A DNA stretch of 64,000 bases from Luteitalea sp. TBR-22 (GTDB lineage: Bacteria > Acidobacteriota > Vicinamibacteria > Vicinamibacterales > Vicinamibacteraceae). Within the stretch, counting starts at the first letter, position 1. Every line of letters begins with the position of its first letter. The notes below the pieces were generated by a model that had not been told where the DNA came from, searched no databases, and saw only the letters and a list, made by a program, of their open reading frames with translations. The position numbers were made by a program, and so were the translations under genes. Shown here piece after piece: positions 62,221 through 64,000 of the stretch. Location: assembly GCF_016865485.1 (NCBI RefSeq), contig NZ_AP024452.1, positions 642,501 through 706,500 of the forward strand, given 5' to 3'.

Positions 62221-64000
62221 ATGCACCTGAAGGGCACCCCGCCAGCGCTCGTCCTCTCCGCCTCCGACCTCTCGTCGTTCGTTGGTTGCCGCCATCGCAC
62301 TGCGCTGGACCTCGGCGTCGCGCTCGGCGAACTCGCCAAACCGACCGTCCTCTCGCTCCACGCACAGGACCTGCGCGACCGGGGCGCTGAACACGAACGC
62401 GGGTACGTCGCTTCTCTCGAGGCACGCGGCCTGCGGGTCGTCGACCTGCAGAACGAAGGCAACCGGGTGGGCGCGACCGTCGAGGCCCTCCGGCAGGGCG
62501 TCGATGTCGTCGTGCAGGGCGAGCTCCTCGCCGACGGCTGGTTCGGGCGCCCCGACATCCTCCGGCGCGTGGAGCGTCCCAGCGACCTCGGCCCGTGGTC
62601 GTACGAGGTGTACGACACGAAGCTCGCGCGCGACACCCGCGGCAGCACCATCCTGCAGCTCACGGTGTACTCCGAGCTGCTCGGGCGCGTGCAGGGCCGC
62701 ATGCCGACGGCGTTCCATGTGGTGACGCCCGACCCCGACAACGGCGTGCACGCCTTCCGGGTCGACGACTACTCGGCGTACTACCGCCTGGCGAAGCACC
62801 GGCTCGCGCAGTGTCTCCCCGACGTCGCGAGCCACGGCGCATCGAGCCAGCCTTCGCCACTCCATCAGTCGCTCGCAGACGCCCATTACCCCGAGCCGAC
62901 CGACCAGTGCGACTACTGTCGGTGGGCCGATCGATGCGAGGCGCGCCGACGAGCCGACGATCACCTGTCCTACATCGCTGGAGCGAGCCGCGTGCAGCGG
63001 GCGGAACTCGTCGCACGCGACGTCGACACGCTCGCGAAGGCCGCGACGATGGCCCTGCCGATTGCGTTCAGGCCGACGCGTGGCTCGAAGGGCACCTACG
63101 TCCGCCTGCGCGAGCAGGCCAGGGTGCAGCTGGCGCAACGGGAGACCGGCAGGCCGGTGTGGGAGCTGCTGGACGCACCGGCCCCAGCATCGGAACCTGC
63201 AGAACCGACCCGCGGCTCGGAGCACACGCCCGACGCCCTCGCGCAGCCGCGTCAGGGGCTCGAGCGCATGCCCGTCCCGTCGCCCGGTGACGTCTTCCTG
63301 GATCTGGAGGCCGCCCGTTTTGCCCGCGAGGGCGGACGCGAGTACCTGTTCGGCGTGTGGACCCGTGGTTCGTACCGCTGCTGGTGGGCGACTACGGACG
63401 CGGAAGAGCGCGCTGCCTTCGAGGCCGTCGTCGATCTGGTGATGGCGGCGTGGGAGGCCGATCCGGGCGTCCACGTCTACCACTTCGGCCACTACGAGGC
63501 CTCGGCGTTCCGTCGCCTGGCCGGACGCCATGCCACCCGCGCCGACGCGCTCGACCGCCTCCTGCGTGCCGGACGCTTCATCGACCTGCACGCCGTCGTT
63601 CGCCAGAGTATCCGCGCGGGCGTCGAGAGCTACTCGATCAAGCAGCTGGAGCAGTACTACGGCTATCGACGCGAGGCCGACCTGCGCGGCGTTGCGAGGT
63701 CGCTGCACCTGGTGGAACTCGCGCTGGAGTCCGGGGGCGCCGAAGCCATCACGCCCGGGCTGCGCCAGGCCGTCGAGACATACAACGCCGACGACTGCCG
63801 TTCGACCGAGGCACTTCGTGACTGGCTCGAGGGGCCGGTTCGCGCGCAGGCGCTGGCGCGAGGCGACGTGCTGACGCGCCCGGAGCCGTCCGACGGCGCG
63901 CCGAACGACGACACGCGTGACGTCGATGCGGCGGTCGAGGCATTGCGCGCGCGGCTGCTCGCCGGCATCGATGGCGACCCGAGTGACCCCGCCCACCCCC
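62221..64000 (+). CDS. TM0106 family RecB-like putative nuclease with RNase-H-like domain (runs off right edge)
   Basis: 593 codons are present and the frame is still open at 64000. Residues 1-225 form a RecB-type PD-(D/E)xK nuclease: GWFGRPDILRRVE (Asp), SYEVYDTKLAR (D-x-K) and TILQLTVYSELL (QxxxY). A Cys cluster (CDYCRWADRCEARR) near residue 230 resembles the iron-sulfur or zinc finger of Cas4-like nucleases. After a linker, a DEDD/RNase-H-like exonuclease starts VFLDLEAARFA near residue 358, with HVYHFGHYEASAFRRLAG and the motif ETYNADDCRSTEALRDWL. In longer homologues a helicase follows. ATG at 62221. DNA repair or defence role is inference. Confidence 0.88.
   Translation, partial: MHLKGTPPALVLSASDLSSFVGCRHRTALDLGVALGELAKPTVLSLHAQDLRDRGAEHERGYVASLEARGLRVVDLQNEGNRVGATVEALRQGVDVVVQGELLADGWFGRPDILRRVERPSDLGPWSYEVYDTKLARDTRGSTILQLTVYSELLGRVQGRMPTAFHVVTPDPDNGVHAFRVDDYSAYYRLAKHRLAQCLPDVASHGASSQPSPLHQSLADAHYPEPTDQCDYCRWADRCEARRRADDHLSYIAGASRVQRAELVARDVDTLAKAATMALPIAFRPTRGSKGTYVRLREQARVQLAQRETGRPVWELLDAPAPASEPAEPTRGSEHTPDALAQPRQGLERMPVPSPGDVFLDLEAARFAREGGREYLFGVWTRGSYRCWWATTDAEERAAFEAVVDLVMAAWEADPGVHVYHFGHYEASAFRRLAGRHATRADALDRLLRAGRFIDLHAVVRQSIRAGVESYSIKQLEQYYGYRREADLRGVARSLHLVELALESGGAEAITPGLRQAVETYNADDCRSTEALRDWLEGPVRAQALARGDVLTRPEPSDGAPNDDTRDVDAAVEALRARLLAGIDGDPSDPAHP

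Overview
This is a high-GC chromosomal window from a Gram-negative bacterium. It carries outer-membrane barrel proteins, type IV minor pilins and many Sec-type signal peptides. Gene content, the dense heptanucleotide repeats and the palindromic GTCGACCT repeats suggest a soil Acidobacteriota of the Vicinamibacteria (Luteitalea-like) type. That taxonomic guess is inference: only the 3' third of a 23S rRNA is present and I could not align it.

Layout. (1) 1-1310: end of an rRNA operon (23S 3' part, long spacer, 5S, terminator). (2) 1.4-15.6 kb: housekeeping core, with a histidine phosphatase, an SDR, a lipocalin, a membrane protein, an ATP-grasp protein, a minor-pilin operon fimT-pilV-pilW-pilX (minus), two methyltransferases, the overlapping chain yebC-ruvC-ruvA-ruvB-fabH, and an orphan NarL-type regulator. 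(3) 15.8-26 kb: a minus-strand glycogen-to-trehalose operon glgX-treS/maltokinase-treZ-treY. (4) 26-33.8 kb: a small membrane protein, an SRPBCC-epimerase fusion, fasciclin, queA, cupin, a DEAH helicase and a sulfatase. (5) 34.2 kb onward: a CAU tRNA followed by a P4-type tyrosine integrase, which marks the left edge of an accessory region. That region, to at least about 60 kb, holds secreted hydrolases and envelope proteins: M15 peptidase, two near-identical PhoD-type phosphatases, a dienelactone-hydrolase-like lipoprotein, an alpha/beta hydrolase, a membrane-dipeptidase-like protein, an OMPLA-like outer-membrane phospholipase, a metallo-beta-lactamase-fold protein, an amidase, a DUF3616 protein and several unknown exported proteins. 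It then decays into IS fragments, one complete IS5-family element, one complete ISL3-family element, and pseudogenes. (6) 61.9-64 kb: a DUF433 antitoxin with a deleted toxin remnant, then a RecB-like/RNase-H-like nuclease that runs off the right edge.

How the genes work together: glgX, treZ and treY form a classical route from glycogen through malto-oligosyltrehalose to trehalose, and treS interconverts maltose and trehalose. The yebC-ruvCAB block handles Holliday-junction resolution. The accessory hydrolases look like an extracytoplasmic set acting on phospholipids, phosphate esters and peptidoglycan, but no shared pathway can be proved from sequence.

Most striking: short tandem arrays whose unit is always 7 bp although the sequence differs (TGACGTT, CAAGGCC, GGCTCAG, GACTCCC, TTTGAAA). 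They sit directly on stop codons and have entered queA and the epimerase gene without breaking the frame. In addition, one unknown gene interrupted by two different IS elements can be put back in frame on paper by removing each element and one target duplication.
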